Numbered from the stretch's first letter, positions 24,191 through 32,745 are shown. The stretch is DNA of 64,000 bases from Armatimonadota bacterium (GCA_031459855.1 JAVKHP010000001.1:1550429-1614428), one strand, 5' to 3'. The notes: generated by a model not told the origin, from the sequence alone. Numbers and translations are program-made.

Positions 24191-24481
24191 CCTGCTCCGA
24201 CGGCAGCCGGTGGCCCCCGGCAAACCCGTCGCGCTGGATCCACCGCATCAGGCCTTCCTTCACCTGCAGCTATCGGGGAACCCGCGAGTGCGGGCTGACC
24301 GGCCGGATCGCCAGCTCGTCCAGACGTCTACGAATCATTTCCAGCCTCAACGATGCCGGCCCTGGCCGTAGGTGTCAAGGGGCGCGGAATCCTCTCTTGC
24401 GGCAGGCGGTGGCCTGCGTTACACGGTCGTGAATCATCGGGCGTAGAGATGATTACACGACGTCGATGGGGGTGATGCCCG

Positions 24482-24946
24482 ATGCGTGCCGTGTACGTGC
24501 TGTTCCTGGTGGTGCTGCTGCTCGCCGGCACCGGCCAGCTGGCCTACGCGCCCTACCACAACCAGTCGCCGCAGACGACGCAGGCAAGCCCGCTCGATCG
24601 GGCCAGGCAGCAGCTGACCACGGCGAAGACGCACGCGGGATTCGCTGCTGCCGCCGGGAGCCTGGGCGGCGTGCAGCAGCACACCGGTCATGCCGTCAAC
24701 TGCCTGGTCGGCCGCGCCGACCGTCGGTTCGATCAGAAGTGGGGCGACGTGTGCGAGGGCCAGGGCAACGGCGCGCTGGTCGACCTCAAGGCCGCAGGCT
24801 CGGGCGGCGCGGCAGCGTTGAAGATCGCCGAGGAGGCGACCAAAGTCGGCGTGGAGACGCTGGGGGCGAGCAGCCTCGCGGCGGCACAGGCCGGGGCGAA
24901 GAAGCTGGCAGGGCTGCTGGACGACGCGCTGAAGGCCCTCAAGTAG
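24482..24946 (+). CDS. Small secreted protein of unknown function
   Basis: This 154-residue protein has a clear signal peptide (VYVLFLVVLLLAGTGQLAYA). The mature protein begins with a Gln/Thr/Ser-rich linker, then a helical segment QLTTAKTHAGFAAAAGSLGGVQQHTGHAVNCLVG with conserved-looking histidines and one Cys, a DQKWGDVCEGQGNGAL loop with a second Cys, and an Ala-rich helix to the end. Two cysteines could form a disulphide outside the cell. I do not recognise the family. GGGGGTGA precedes the ATG, and a 7-bp inverted repeat (24432-24438 / 24448-24454) may be its operator. Confidence 0.75.
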   Translation: MRAVYVLFLVVLLLAGTGQLAYAPYHNQSPQTTQASPLDRARQQLTTAKTHAGFAAAAGSLGGVQQHTGHAVNCLVGRADRRFDQKWGDVCEGQGNGALVDLKAAGSGGAAALKIAEEATKVGVETLGASSLAAAQAGAKKLAGLLDDALKALK

Positions 24947-25181
24947 GGCGCGCCGGACGCATCGGGCGCACCGCCGGCATCGTCGGGGCGGTTCTAGCGC
25001 TCCACCCTGCGCGCGATGAGGTATAGGTCCCCCGGTAGGTCACGGCCGGTGGCATTGCCCTGTGGAGCCCTGCCCTTCCGTCAGGGCGAGGCGGTGCCAC
25101 GCTGCCTGGAACAGCCGGAACGACCGGGACGCCACGGACAGGCCGGCACTGGCCCGCGGGCCTGCCGTATGCTACCGGCAG

Positions 25182-25352
25182 GAGATCGCCAACACCCGTG
25201 CCGAACTGCAAGCGGGGATCGCGCATACGAGCGCCGAGCTTCGCGCAGAGATCGCCCGTACCCGCGCCGACCTCATCAAGTGGATGTTCGTTTTCTGGGT
25301 AGGCCAGGTGGCCGTCATTTCAGGTATTCTGTTTGCCTGGCTCCGCAGGTAA
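25182..25352 (+). pseudogene. 5'-truncated DUF1640-like coiled-coil membrane protein
   Basis: The frame reads EIANTRAELQAGIAHTSAELRAEIARTRADLIKW followed by a single helix MFVFWVGQVAVISGILFAWL. This is the end of the small coiled-coil plus C-terminal anchor proteins often labelled DUF1640/CCDC90-like. No start codon or ribosome site is near, and the preceding codons are unrelated, so the N-terminal half appears deleted. A short functional peptide is less likely. Confidence 0.55.
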
Positions 25353-25545
25353 CGTCGTCCAAGAACAAGAGCCAGCGCTGCGCGTTGCGGCGCGCCGATC
25401 TTCTAAAAGCTGGGCGACTCTACAAGGACTGCGTGAGTCATGGTGTGTCAGGCATGACCGCGCCGGTGCGGGTGCCAGGTGATGGCCTGGACCCCGGCGC
25501 GGGATGGCCGGGGATGCCGTGATGCCCCTGTCCGGCGTGCTATAG

Positions 25546-26082
25546 ATGCGCGCGGTCGTACTCGCCGCCGTCCTCGTTGCGTTCGGTGGGCTGTCGCCAC
25601 AGGGTGCCCTCGGGTGCGTCAACCCGCCGCGACCGTCGACCCTCCTTCCCGCCACGGTCACGAGCGTCATCGACGGCGACACGGTCCGCGTCCGTCTGAG
25701 CGGCAGTGCGCCGGAACGGGTGCGGTTGCTGGGTATCGACACGCCGGAGGTCCACGACAGCGCCAAGATGCGCCGTGACGTGCGGCGGTCGGGGAGGTCC
25801 AAGGAGGCGGTCCGCGCCCTTGGGCTCCTCGCGGCCAGGTTCACGACGTTGCACCTGGATGGGAGGGCCGTGGGGCTGGAGCTCGACGTGCAACCGCGCG
25901 ACGTCTACGGGCGGTTGCTGGCGTACGTGTGGCTGGACGACGGTACGCTGTTCAACATGCTGATCCTTCGGGAGGGCTACGCGCAGGTCCTAACAGTCCC
26001 CCCAAACGTTCGCTACGCCGACCTGTTCCTGGCGTGCCAGCAAGAGGCGCGCGTGCAGGGGCGGGGGCTGTGGGGCCGGTGA
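25546..26082 (+). CDS. Secreted thermonuclease-like nuclease (SNase family)
   Basis: This 178-residue protein has a signal peptide (VLAAVLVAFGGLSPQGALG) and a staphylococcal-nuclease OB fold: VTSVIDGDTVRVRL, RVRLLGIDTPE (the Arg and Glu of the active site), then RDVYGRLLAYVWLDDG with the second catalytic Arg, and EGYAQV. It is a Ca2+-dependent phosphodiesterase acting on DNA or RNA outside the cytoplasm, perhaps for nutrient scavenging. All key residues are present. It is followed closely by two further plus-strand genes. Confidence 0.9.
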   Translation: MRAVVLAAVLVAFGGLSPQGALGCVNPPRPSTLLPATVTSVIDGDTVRVRLSGSAPERVRLLGIDTPEVHDSAKMRRDVRRSGRSKEAVRALGLLAARFTTLHLDGRAVGLELDVQPRDVYGRLLAYVWLDDGTLFNMLILREGYAQVLTVPPNVRYADLFLACQQEARVQGRGLWGR

Positions 26083-26121
26083 GGGTAGGCGGCGGGACGG
26101 ATTTGGGTATGCGGAATCGGG

Positions 26122-26496
26122 GTGATGGTCATGGATCGTGGCGACGGGCAGCTCTCGCCGATTCCTGGGCTGGTTCTGGGCGCCGTGCTGCTCCTGCTGG
26201 CGATTCTCCCATGGCCATATGGGTACTACGTGTTCATGCGTTGGATCGTCGTGGCTGCCAGCGGGTATGCCGCCTGGGTCGCCTACGCCGGCAGCCGCCA
26301 TACCTGGACGTGGATACTGGGAGCAGTTGCCGTGCTCTTCAATCCCGTCTTTCCCATCCACATGCGCCGCAACGACTGGATGGTGTTCGACCTCGTGGGC
26401 GCAGGCTTGCTCGGGATGGCGGCGCTGCGGCTACGAAGAAGCATGACGCGTGATGATCGCCTGGGTCCTCGTCCGGCGAACCGATCTCGCCCGTGA
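26122..26496 (+). CDS. Small three- to four-helix membrane protein (DUF6804-like)
   Basis: This protein of about 124 residues has hydrophobic helices at roughly residues 14-32, 40-55, 63-80 and 88-104. Motifs LPWPYGYYVFMRWIVVAASGYAAW, then VAVLFNPVFPIHMRRNDWMVFDLVGA match the family of small proteins with PYGYY..LRW and LFNP..P..L.R..W..FD signatures. Function is unknown. Three nearby starts (26122, 26125, 26134) are possible. Its 3' end overlaps the next gene by 47 bp. Confidence 0.75.
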   Translation: MMVMDRGDGQLSPIPGLVLGAVLLLLAILPWPYGYYVFMRWIVVAASGYAAWVAYAGSRHTWTWILGAVAVLFNPVFPIHMRRNDWMVFDLVGAGLLGMAALRLRRSMTRDDRLGPRPANRSRP

Positions 26497-27160
26497 ACTG
26501 ACACGATTGGCCCGCCTGGCGCGGGCGCCACAGCGGCGTGCTGACGCCGTCCTCACGTTCGCCGACCGACACCTCACCATTACGCTTCCGGGCATGAGCG
26601 CGGCCGTCCCGGCCGACGGCACCTGGGTGCCGCACGTTCGGGTTCAGGGGCGCATCCTCCTCGGATTCGCCCGCGATCTTCCTGACGAGGATCCGTTGCT
26701 GTTGAAGGTGCAGGAAGGCCACCTGGTGCTCGGCGGACACGCCATCCCGTGCCGGACTGACCACCCGGAGTTCCGCTTGGTATCATTGCCGCAGAACGCC
26801 ACCCTGATCGACATTTTGCGTGTCGCCGCTACCCACTCCGCCGAGGACATCGCGCGCTCAGGACTCACCCGCCTGGTATCTCAGGCCCAGGCACGGCGCC
26901 GGCGGCTGGTCGCTCGAGCCGCCACCCTCCTGGAGCGCCTGCGGATCACAGCCGACGACCTCGATCAGCTGGTCGAGGAGTGTTTGCACGGTCGCGTCCA
27001 GCCGCCCCGCCAGCCGCGTGAGCGCTATGCCGGGTTGGTCGCTCGCGTCGCGTCCATTCTCCAGCCCCTGGGAGTTCCCCCAGAGGTCCTGGACGAGCTG
27101 GTGAGAGTTCGCGTGCGGACCTACTGGACGGGAGAACGCCGGTCGCCCGGGGCCCGGTAG
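26450..27160 (+). CDS. Hypothetical soluble protein
   Basis: This protein of about 236 residues is of unrecognised family. The first 125 residues alternate short strands (DAVLTFADRHLTITLPGMSAAVPADG, LLLKVQEGHLVLGGHAIPC) in a pattern that weakly recalls a beta-clamp-like or DUF-type beta domain. The last 100 are helical with two similar units, ARRRRLVARAATLLERLRITADDLDQLVEE and RERYAGLVARVASILQPLGVPPEVLDELVR. That internal repeat looks real. No signal peptide. The start may be internal, because the first 16 codons overlap the preceding gene. Confidence 0.6.
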   Translation: MMIAWVLVRRTDLARELTRLARLARAPQRRADAVLTFADRHLTITLPGMSAAVPADGTWVPHVRVQGRILLGFARDLPDEDPLLLKVQEGHLVLGGHAIPCRTDHPEFRLVSLPQNATLIDILRVAATHSAEDIARSGLTRLVSQAQARRRRLVARAATLLERLRITADDLDQLVEECLHGRVQPPRQPRERYAGLVARVASILQPLGVPPEVLDELVRVRVRTYWTGERRSPGAR

Positions 27161-27246
27161 CCGGACGATGGAGCGCACGCCGATCAAAGTGGCGTCCAAC
27201 CGCGACCGCCCAGCAGTCGCCAACACGTGCGTTTTGCCAGGATTGG

Positions 27247-27319
27247 CGCGCCCGGCGGGACTTGAACCCACGACCTTTGGCTCCGCAGGCCAACGCTCTA
27301 TCCACTGAGCTACGGGCGC
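27247..27319 (-). tRNA. tRNA-Arg, anticodon GCG
   Basis: The minus strand folds into a complete cloverleaf: acceptor GCGCCCG/CGGGCGC, D stem GCTC/GAGC, a perfect anticodon stem TTGGC/GCCAA with loop CTGCGGA, and T arm GTGGG-TTCAAGT-CCCGC. The anticodon is GCG, reading CGC/CGU. Most bacteria use ACG (edited to ICG) for this box, so G34 is unusual. Confidence 0.9.
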
Positions 27320-27399
27320 GCATCAGGGCCGATACTGGCCCCGGTGCGATCAAAACACATTCTAGCAGCGGGCCGGGCCGGTGGCTACGGTGCGGACGC

Positions 27400-27493
27400 T
27401 GCCGTCGTGGGGGTCCTGCTACGCCAGCCTCCGCCTCCACCACGCCGCCTGCCAGGGGGGTAGATGCCGCCGTCGTGGGCGTCATGGTACGCC
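27400..27493. repeat. Direct repeat pair between two tRNA genes
   Basis: The copies at 27400-27425 and 27468-27493 are 68 bp apart and agree at 22 of 26 positions (GCCGTCGTGGG-GTC-TG-TACGCC). They fill part of a 313-bp gap between tRNA-Arg and tRNA-Ser that holds no gene. Confidence 0.7.
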
Positions 27494-27632
27494 GCACCGC
27501 GAACCGCAACCTGTGCGCAGACACCGGCGCATGGTCCCCGGCGGTCGATGGCGTGGCGCGCGAAGGCAAGGACGCATGGTGCGTATTCGCAGACGTCCCG
27601 CCGACGCCGTGCCGCCGTACTCCGTGCTCTGG

Positions 27633-27724
27633 CGGAGGAGGCGGGATTTGAACCCGCGAGGCGAGCTCAACACTCGCCCACCCGCTTAGCAGGCGGGCCG
27701 GTTACCGGGCTACCGTACTCCTCC
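27633..27724 (-). tRNA. tRNA-Ser, anticodon GCT
   Basis: This is a class II tRNA with a long variable arm (GGGCGAGTG..GAGCTCGCC). The acceptor is GGAGGAG/CTCCTCC, the anticodon stem CCCGC/GCGGG with loop CTGCTAA, and the T arm GCGGG-TTCAAAT-CCCGC. It reads AGC/AGU. No CCA is encoded. Confidence 0.93.
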
Positions 27725-27827
27725 GCGGCGCAAACGCCGGAGACACCTGCGCCGGCTCCCGCAGACGAACCGCCGCGCTGGCGAGCCTAGCGTAGCACAG
27801 TGCGGGGGTCTGTCAAGGCACACCACC

Positions 27828-27904
27828 AGCTGCGGGCCTCCTCGTCGCAGCCGCGGGCCCTCCTCGTCGCAGCTGCGGGCCCTCCTCGTCACAGCCATGG
27901 GCCC
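27828..27904. repeat. 22-bp tandem repeat, about 3.5 copies
   Basis: Units at 27828-27848 (21 bp), 27849-27870, 27871-27892 and a partial 27893-27904 share AGC(T/C)GCGGGCCCTCCTCGTCGC. The array lies downstream of tRNA-Ser on the other strand and has no spacers, so it is a minisatellite, not a CRISPR array. Confidence 0.85.
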
Positions 27905-27981
27905 TTTTCTCGGGTCAAGCCTGCCCACCGCTCGTGAGCGGGGAGACGGCGGTGGCCGGCGGGCAACAGGGCCCACGCGGG

Positions 27982-28088
27982 CGAGGTGGAAGTATGAGGC
28001 AGAGTCACGTGCGCGTGCACTCGCCTTGCTGGATCGTCACCCGAGGCACGCCGCTGATTACGCGGTGGCAGTATGAGGCAGAGTCACG
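27982..28088. repeat. Direct repeat pair upstream of the malate/lactate dehydrogenase gene
   Basis: The copies at 27982-28009 and 28061-28088 are 79 bp apart and match at 26 of 28 positions (GGTGG-AGTATGAGGCAGAG core). The second ends 22 bp before the gene start. The rest of the gap from the tRNA to 28110 has no gene. Confidence 0.87.
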
Positions 28089-28110
28089 CGCACACGCGCG
28101 GGAGCCATCG

Positions 28111-29175
28111 ATGAATGGTGCCACGAGTGGTGCCACCCGCTACGACGCCGCGGCCCTGCGCGCCTTCGCCGAGCGCGCGCTGGTGCTGGTAGGCGCACGG
28201 CCCAATGACGCCCGCCTGACCGCCGACGGCCTGGTCGCGGCCGACCTGCGGGGCGTGCACACCCACGGGGTGGTGCGCCTGGGCGTCTACGTCGCCCGTC
28301 TGCGGCAGCGCTCGTTCGACCCCGAGGCGACGCTGGCGACCGTGCGGGACAGCGGCGCGACGGTGCTGCTGGACGCGGGCGGCGGGCTGGGCATCCCGGC
28401 GTTCGTGCGCGCCATGGACCTGGCCGTCGACCGGGCGCGCCAGCACGGCATCGCGGCGGTCGGCGTGCGCAACAGCAACCACTGCGGGATGCTGGCCTAC
28501 GGCGCGCTGCGCGCGGCAGAGCGCGGGGCCATCGGCATCGCGCTGACCAACGCCGACGCGCACGTGGCCCCATGGGGCGCGCGGACGAAGTTCCTGGGCA
28601 CGAACCCCCTGGCGGTGGCGGTGCCCGCGGGCCACGAGCCGCCAGTGGTACTCGACATGGCCACGAGCGTCGTGCCGCACAGCCGGGTGCAGGCCGCGGC
28701 GGCGCGGGGCGAGCCGATTCCCCAGGGCTGGGCGCTGGACCGGGAGGGCCGGCCGACCACCGATCCGCTCGCCGCACTGGCCGGGGCGCTGCTGCCGCTG
28801 GGCGGGCCGAAGGGGTCGGGGCTGGCCCTCGTCGTGGACATCCTGGCCGGGCTGCTCACCGGCGCGGGCACCGGCCCGGAGATCGCACCGCTGTACGATG
28901 CGCTGGACCGCCCGCAGGGGTTGGGCCACCTGTGCGTGGCGATCGCGGTAGAGGCGTTCGTGCCGCGCGAGGAGTTCGCGGCGCGCATGGACGCTTTGAT
29001 CCGCGCCGTGCGGGCGCTACCGCCCGCCGAAGGCGTGGACCGCGTGTACCTGCCGGGCGAGCTCGAGCACCTGCGCGCGGTCGAGTACGCGGCCGGCGGC
29101 ATTCCTCTTCCCCCGCACGTGGTGGCGGAAGTGGAGAAGGTGGCGGCGGCCCTGGGTGTCGCGCCGCCGGGGTAG
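28111..29175 (+). CDS. Malate/L-lactate dehydrogenase family oxidoreductase (Ldh_2)
   Basis: This 354-residue enzyme belongs to the atypical NAD(P)-dependent malate/ureidoglycolate/sulfolactate dehydrogenase family, unrelated to Rossmann dehydrogenases. It shows ADLRGVHTHGVVRLGVYVARL with the catalytic His, GVRNSNHCGMLAYGALRAAERG, FLGTNPLAVAVPAG, LDMATSVVPHSRVQAAAARGEPIPQGWALDREG and GGPKGSGLALVVDILAGLLTGA. It oxidises a 2-hydroxyacid to a 2-oxoacid in the cytoplasm; the exact substrate is open. The ATG at 28111 is close to the usual family start; the frame upstream runs through repeats. Confidence 0.92.
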   Translation: MNGATSGATRYDAAALRAFAERALVLVGARPNDARLTADGLVAADLRGVHTHGVVRLGVYVARLRQRSFDPEATLATVRDSGATVLLDAGGGLGIPAFVRAMDLAVDRARQHGIAAVGVRNSNHCGMLAYGALRAAERGAIGIALTNADAHVAPWGARTKFLGTNPLAVAVPAGHEPPVVLDMATSVVPHSRVQAAAARGEPIPQGWALDREGRPTTDPLAALAGALLPLGGPKGSGLALVVDILAGLLTGAGTGPEIAPLYDALDRPQGLGHLCVAIAVEAFVPREEFAARMDALIRAVRALPPAEGVDRVYLPGELEHLRAVEYAAGGIPLPPHVVAEVEKVAAALGVAPPG

Positions 29176-29220
29176 GTGCCCCGGGGAAGGTGCTCCGGGG
29201 AAGGCGTTGACCCGCTGTCG

Positions 29221-29334
29221 CCTTACGTCGGATCGTCTCCAGCGTGAATGCGGTCGGCGGCGACGGCCAGCACGATGGCGCCAGCGGCGTGGGGCGGTCC
29301 CCTCACGTCGGGTCGGCGTCCAGCGTGAGGGCGG
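29221..29334. repeat. Direct repeat pair duplicating the DUF309 gene 3' end
   Basis: The copies at 29221-29253 and 29301-29334 are 80 bp apart and share CCT(T/C)ACGTCGG-TCG..TCCAGCGTGA..GCGG with one indel. The right copy holds the last codons of the minus-strand DUF309 gene; the left copy lies beyond its stop. Confidence 0.85.
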
Positions 29335-30235
29335 GGATCTCGTGGGCTTCCAGCGGCCGGCCGGGTTCTCCACGCGCGATGCGCGCCAGCCAGGGGTCCA
29401 GCCGCTGCAGCCAGCCGTCGATCTGCAGGCCGACGCGCGCGGGCGCACAGCGCCGTAGCCGTTTGATGCCCTCGGCCAGCTTGACCCGCGCGCCGTGCAG
29501 GTTCCCCTTCTCGTAGTGATAGAACGCCGCGGCCACCAGGATGATCCCCTGGTAGCAGGGCCGGTCGGCCGCCGGCGCCCGGCGCCAGATCCCCTCGAAG
29601 AACTCGTGGCACTCGAAGAAGAGGCCGGCGTTGAACAGCACGGCTCCTCTGGCCGCTGCGGCGCGGCGGCCGCGCAGGTGCCGGCCGGCGTGCCGTGTCC
29701 GCAGCGTCTGCCACGTCTGCAGCGCGAGGGCCAGGCGCTGGGCGTAGCGTTGCGCGTAGGCCCGGTAGGCGGCGTAGGCCTGCGGGACGACCAGGGTCCC
29801 CTGGTCGCGCACGAGCAAGCCGTCGCGCAGCAGGCGACGCAGGCCTGCAGCGGTCGGCCCAGGGGTTCGGACAATGGCGGCGGCCCCAGGTGCGCCGTTC
29901 CCGTACGTCGCGGTGTGCTGGGACGCACATGGCGGGCATGGCGCTGCGGTCGGGCCGCTCCCACGTGTCACGGCAAGATCGTCGGGCGAAGCAGCCGCCA
30001 ACGGGCCGCTGCGGCTCGTCGTGGCGGTGTCGTTGCGCGAGGCAGCCGCCCACAGCGCCGACAGGTGCGCTGCCGCAGCGCGCGCCGCCGGCCGCCCGCG
30101 CAAGGCGTCGAGGGCCAGGGCGCTGAGCGTATGCTTCAGCCGGACGTAGCTCCCGGCGGGCGCCGCCGGCCCGGTGCGAGGAGATGGTGCGGGCGGCGCC
30201 GGGAGGGACGCGCCGGACGACGCGGGCCCGCGCAT
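29303..30235 (-). CDS. DUF309 protein with long N-terminal extension
   Basis: This is a protein of about 310 residues. The C-terminal part (about 200-275) is a DUF309 domain, LFNAGLFFECHEFFEGIWRRAP, then CYQGIILVAAAFYHYEKGNLHGARVKLAEGIKRL, a helical bundle with a HExxE-like signature of unknown function. Before it a winged-helix-like piece, TAAGLRRLLRDGLLVRDQGTLVVPQAYAAYRAYAQRYAQ, recalls the MarR/ArsR-type N-termini seen in some relatives. The first 110 residues are low-complexity Ala/Pro/Thr and could be mis-started. It begins 3 bp after the DUF1844 stop. Confidence 0.72.
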   Translation of the reverse strand: MRGPASSGASLPAPPAPSPRTGPAAPAGSYVRLKHTLSALALDALRGRPAARAAAAHLSALWAAASRNDTATTSRSGPLAAASPDDLAVTRGSGPTAAPCPPCASQHTATYGNGAPGAAAIVRTPGPTAAGLRRLLRDGLLVRDQGTLVVPQAYAAYRAYAQRYAQRLALALQTWQTLRTRHAGRHLRGRRAAAARGAVLFNAGLFFECHEFFEGIWRRAPAADRPCYQGIILVAAAFYHYEKGNLHGARVKLAEGIKRLRRCAPARVGLQIDGWLQRLDPWLARIARGEPGRPLEAHEIPALTLDADPT

Positions 30236-30238
30236 GGT

Positions 30239-30697
30239 CTACTGCGCCCGGCTCTTCTGCTCGACGAAGTTCAGCCGCAGGTTGGTGATGAGGGTCTCGA
30301 CCTCCCGCCGGTCGCGCTCGCCGACGCGCGGCCGCAGTACCTCGGCCAGGGCCGCGGCGGCGTCGATGGCCAGCTGCGCGTCGTCCAGCCGGCGTTCCAC
30401 CTTGCCGCTCGAGGGGTCGGGGACCAGGCCCAGGTGCTGCCAGGCCCGTGCGGCGAGCACGTTCAGGAACGTCTGGACGAGGTCGAGTACCGGAGGCTGC
30501 GCGACCGGTTCCCCACCGGGCGCCGCGTCGGTCCCCGTTTCGACCCGTCCCCCCGGTGCCGAAGCGCCCGTGCCTGTGGCGCCTGCAGCGTCAGTAGGAG
30601 CGCCGGGACGGCTGCGGGCAGCCGCCTCGGTCCCCGCGGCGCTGCCGCCGGCGCCCGCCGCGTCGGCGCGCTCGTGCTCGTTTCCCATCGTGCTCAC
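30239..30697 (-). CDS. DUF1844 protein
   Basis: This 152-residue protein has about 70 N-terminal residues of Gly/Ala/Pro-rich linker. A DUF1844 domain follows: PPVLDLVQTFLNVLAARAWQHLGLVPDPSSGKVERRLDDAQLAIDAAAALAEVLRP, then a C-terminal helix VETLITNLRLNFVEQ. The family is a small helical domain of unknown function widespread in bacteria. The GTG at 30697 overlaps the TRAP permease stop as GTGA, so it is translated with the transporter; an ATG at 30688 is an alternative. Confidence 0.82.
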   Translation of the reverse strand: MSTMGNEHERADAAGAGGSAAGTEAAARSRPGAPTDAAGATGTGASAPGGRVETGTDAAPGGEPVAQPPVLDLVQTFLNVLAARAWQHLGLVPDPSSGKVERRLDDAQLAIDAAAALAEVLRPRVGERDRREVETLITNLRLNFVEQKSRAQ

Positions 30698-32745
30698 CCC
30701 CGCGTCGCCGCCACCGGTCGGGTGCGCGTGAACCACTGCACGATCCCCACGGCCAGCACCGCCGCGATCGCCACCAGGTCTTGGGCGCCAGCCGGGTAGA
30801 TCAGCACCAGGCCAGCCGCGGCCAGGACGAGCCGTTCCGGCATCGTGGCCTGCCGGAGGAACCAGCCCGTGAGCGCGCCGGCCAGCGCCACGAGCCCGAA
30901 GGCGGCGGTCGTCGTCACCTGGGCGACGACCGGCCACGGCGCCTGCAGGAGCAGGCCCACGCCGTCCCGGTGGATCGTGAACATGAACGGCACCACGAAC
31001 GCCGGCAGCGTGTACTTCCACGCCATCATCATCGTCCGGAACGGGCGGCCACCCGTCAACGCCGCCGCAGCCAGCGGCGACAGGCCCACGGGGGGCGAGA
31101 CCTCGGAGAGGATGGCGTAGTAGAAGATGAACATGTGCGCGGCGAGTTCGGGGACACCGAGTTTGGTCATGGCCGGCGCGACGATCACCGCCGCGACGAT
31201 GTAGGTGGCCGTGATGGGCAGGGCCAGGCCCAGGACCCACAGGGCCAGGGCCGCGTAGATCAGCGTGGGCAGCAGGCGCCCGCCGGCGTAGGTGATGATG
31301 ATGTCCGAGACCTTGAGCCCCAGGCCGGTGAGGTTCACCACGCCGACGATCAGGCCCGCGGCCGCGCACGTGACGGCCACGCTGAGCACCTGGCGGCTGC
31401 CAGCGTCCAGGGCGCCGATCAGCCCGCGCGGGTCGAGCACCCGGCGGCCCAGGCGCAGGCCGCCAGCCAGGAGCCGGTCGGAGGGCGCCCCGTCGCTGCC
31501 GCCCGCCGCCACCGGCCGCCATCGCACCAGCGAGGTCTCGGGCCGCAGGAAGCTCGTGAGGATCGCAAGCCCGATGGCCCAGATCACGGCCTTGATGGCG
31601 GTGAAGCCGATCACCATGAACAGCGGGATCACCACCAGTGACGACAGCAGGTACCAGTAGCGCAGCACCAGCGCCCGCGCCTCGCCCGCCGGGATCTCCA
31701 CCGCGCGCAGCCCCATGCGCCGCGCGTCGAACTCGATCATCAGCATGATCGAGAAGTAGTAGAGGAACGTCGGCACGATGGTCATCACGAGGACCTGCAG
31801 GTAGGAGATCTTGAGGATCTCGGCGATGATGAACGCGGCCGCGCCCAGGATCGGCGGCGAGATCACCGCGCCGATGCCGCCGGCCGACAGCAACCCGCCC
31901 GCCGACTCGGGGTCGTAGCCGGCCCGCTTCAGCAGGGGGTAGGTGATGGCCCCGACGGTGACCGTGGTGGCGACGCCGCTGCCCGAGGGACCGCCCAGCA
32001 GGAACGACGCGATGGTGGTCGCCTGGCCCGGCGCCGTCCGCCGACCGCGGGTGAGGGCCAGGGCCAGGTCCACGAAGAACCGGCCCGCGCCCGAGGCCTC
32101 GAGCACCGCGCCGTAGATCGTGAAGAGGATGATGAACGTCGCCGAGACCTCCAGCGGCACGCCGAAGATCCCCTCGAGCGTGATGTAGAGCTGGCCCACG
32201 ACGCGCACCAGGTCGTAGCCGCGGTGCGTCCACGGCTCGGGCAGCCAGGGGCCGACGAAAGCGTAGACGAGGAAGGCGATCACGACCAGCAGCAGGGCGT
32301 TGCCGACGGTGCGCCGCGTGGCCTCCAGCACCAGCAGGATGGTCACGATGCCGAACAGCATGTCCAGGGACGTCGGGATGTACGCGCGGTAGATGAACGC
32401 CTCGAAGTCCACGAGGATGTAGCCCAGGGCGACCAGGGCCGCCGCCGCCAGCACCAGGTCCCACCAGGTCGGCGTAGCTCGTGCGAGTGACTTCCGCGTG
32501 CCCGGGTAGAGCAGGAAGCACAGGACCAGCACGAACATCAGGTGCCGCACGAGGTGGATCTGGCGGACGAACGGGACGGTGGCCGCGTAGAGGTGGTAGA
32601 GCGCCATGGCCACGCCGATGGCGACCGCCAGCGTGCCCCACCAGCCGCCCAGGCGCCGGGTCTTGCCCTCGTACTCTTCGACGATCTCCTTGAGCTCGTC
32701 CTCGGACTTCGCGAGCTCGGGTGCGTGGACGTCGGGTGGTGTCAT
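30694..32745 (-). CDS. TRAP transporter fused permease (DctQ-DctM), second cassette
   Basis: This 683-residue membrane protein has an N-terminal soluble lead (ELKEIVEEYEGKTRRLGG), a four-helix DctQ-like part, and a DctM part. DctM motifs include GGPSGSGVATTVTVGAITYPLLKRAGY, GGLLSAGGIGAVISPPILGAAAFIIAEIL, LPITATYIVAAVIVAPAM and SEVSPPVGLSPLAAAALTGG. It is the uptake pore for the TAXI protein encoded at 33383-34363. Sequence differences from the first cassette permease are large, so the two import different solutes rather than being a recent duplication. Confidence 0.92.
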   Translation of the reverse strand: MTPPDVHAPELAKSEDELKEIVEEYEGKTRRLGGWWGTLAVAIGVAMALYHLYAATVPFVRQIHLVRHLMFVLVLCFLLYPGTRKSLARATPTWWDLVLAAAALVALGYILVDFEAFIYRAYIPTSLDMLFGIVTILLVLEATRRTVGNALLLVVIAFLVYAFVGPWLPEPWTHRGYDLVRVVGQLYITLEGIFGVPLEVSATFIILFTIYGAVLEASGAGRFFVDLALALTRGRRTAPGQATTIASFLLGGPSGSGVATTVTVGAITYPLLKRAGYDPESAGGLLSAGGIGAVISPPILGAAAFIIAEILKISYLQVLVMTIVPTFLYYFSIMLMIEFDARRMGLRAVEIPAGEARALVLRYWYLLSSLVVIPLFMVIGFTAIKAVIWAIGLAILTSFLRPETSLVRWRPVAAGGSDGAPSDRLLAGGLRLGRRVLDPRGLIGALDAGSRQVLSVAVTCAAAGLIVGVVNLTGLGLKVSDIIITYAGGRLLPTLIYAALALWVLGLALPITATYIVAAVIVAPAMTKLGVPELAAHMFIFYYAILSEVSPPVGLSPLAAAALTGGRPFRTMMMAWKYTLPAFVVPFMFTIHRDGVGLLLQAPWPVVAQVTTTAAFGLVALAGALTGWFLRQATMPERLVLAAAGLVLIYPAGAQDLVAIAAVLAVGIVQWFTRTRPVAATRG

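Noticed and set aside
24199-24432. Continuation of the GntR gene on the plus strand
   Set aside because: After the winged-helix fragment the frame loses all similarity and contains no UTRA motif; the UTRA end is on the other strand.
27828-27904. Possible CRISPR array
   Set aside because: Units of 21-22 bp follow each other without spacers, and no cas gene is present. The same holds for 16082-16220 and 35666-35814.
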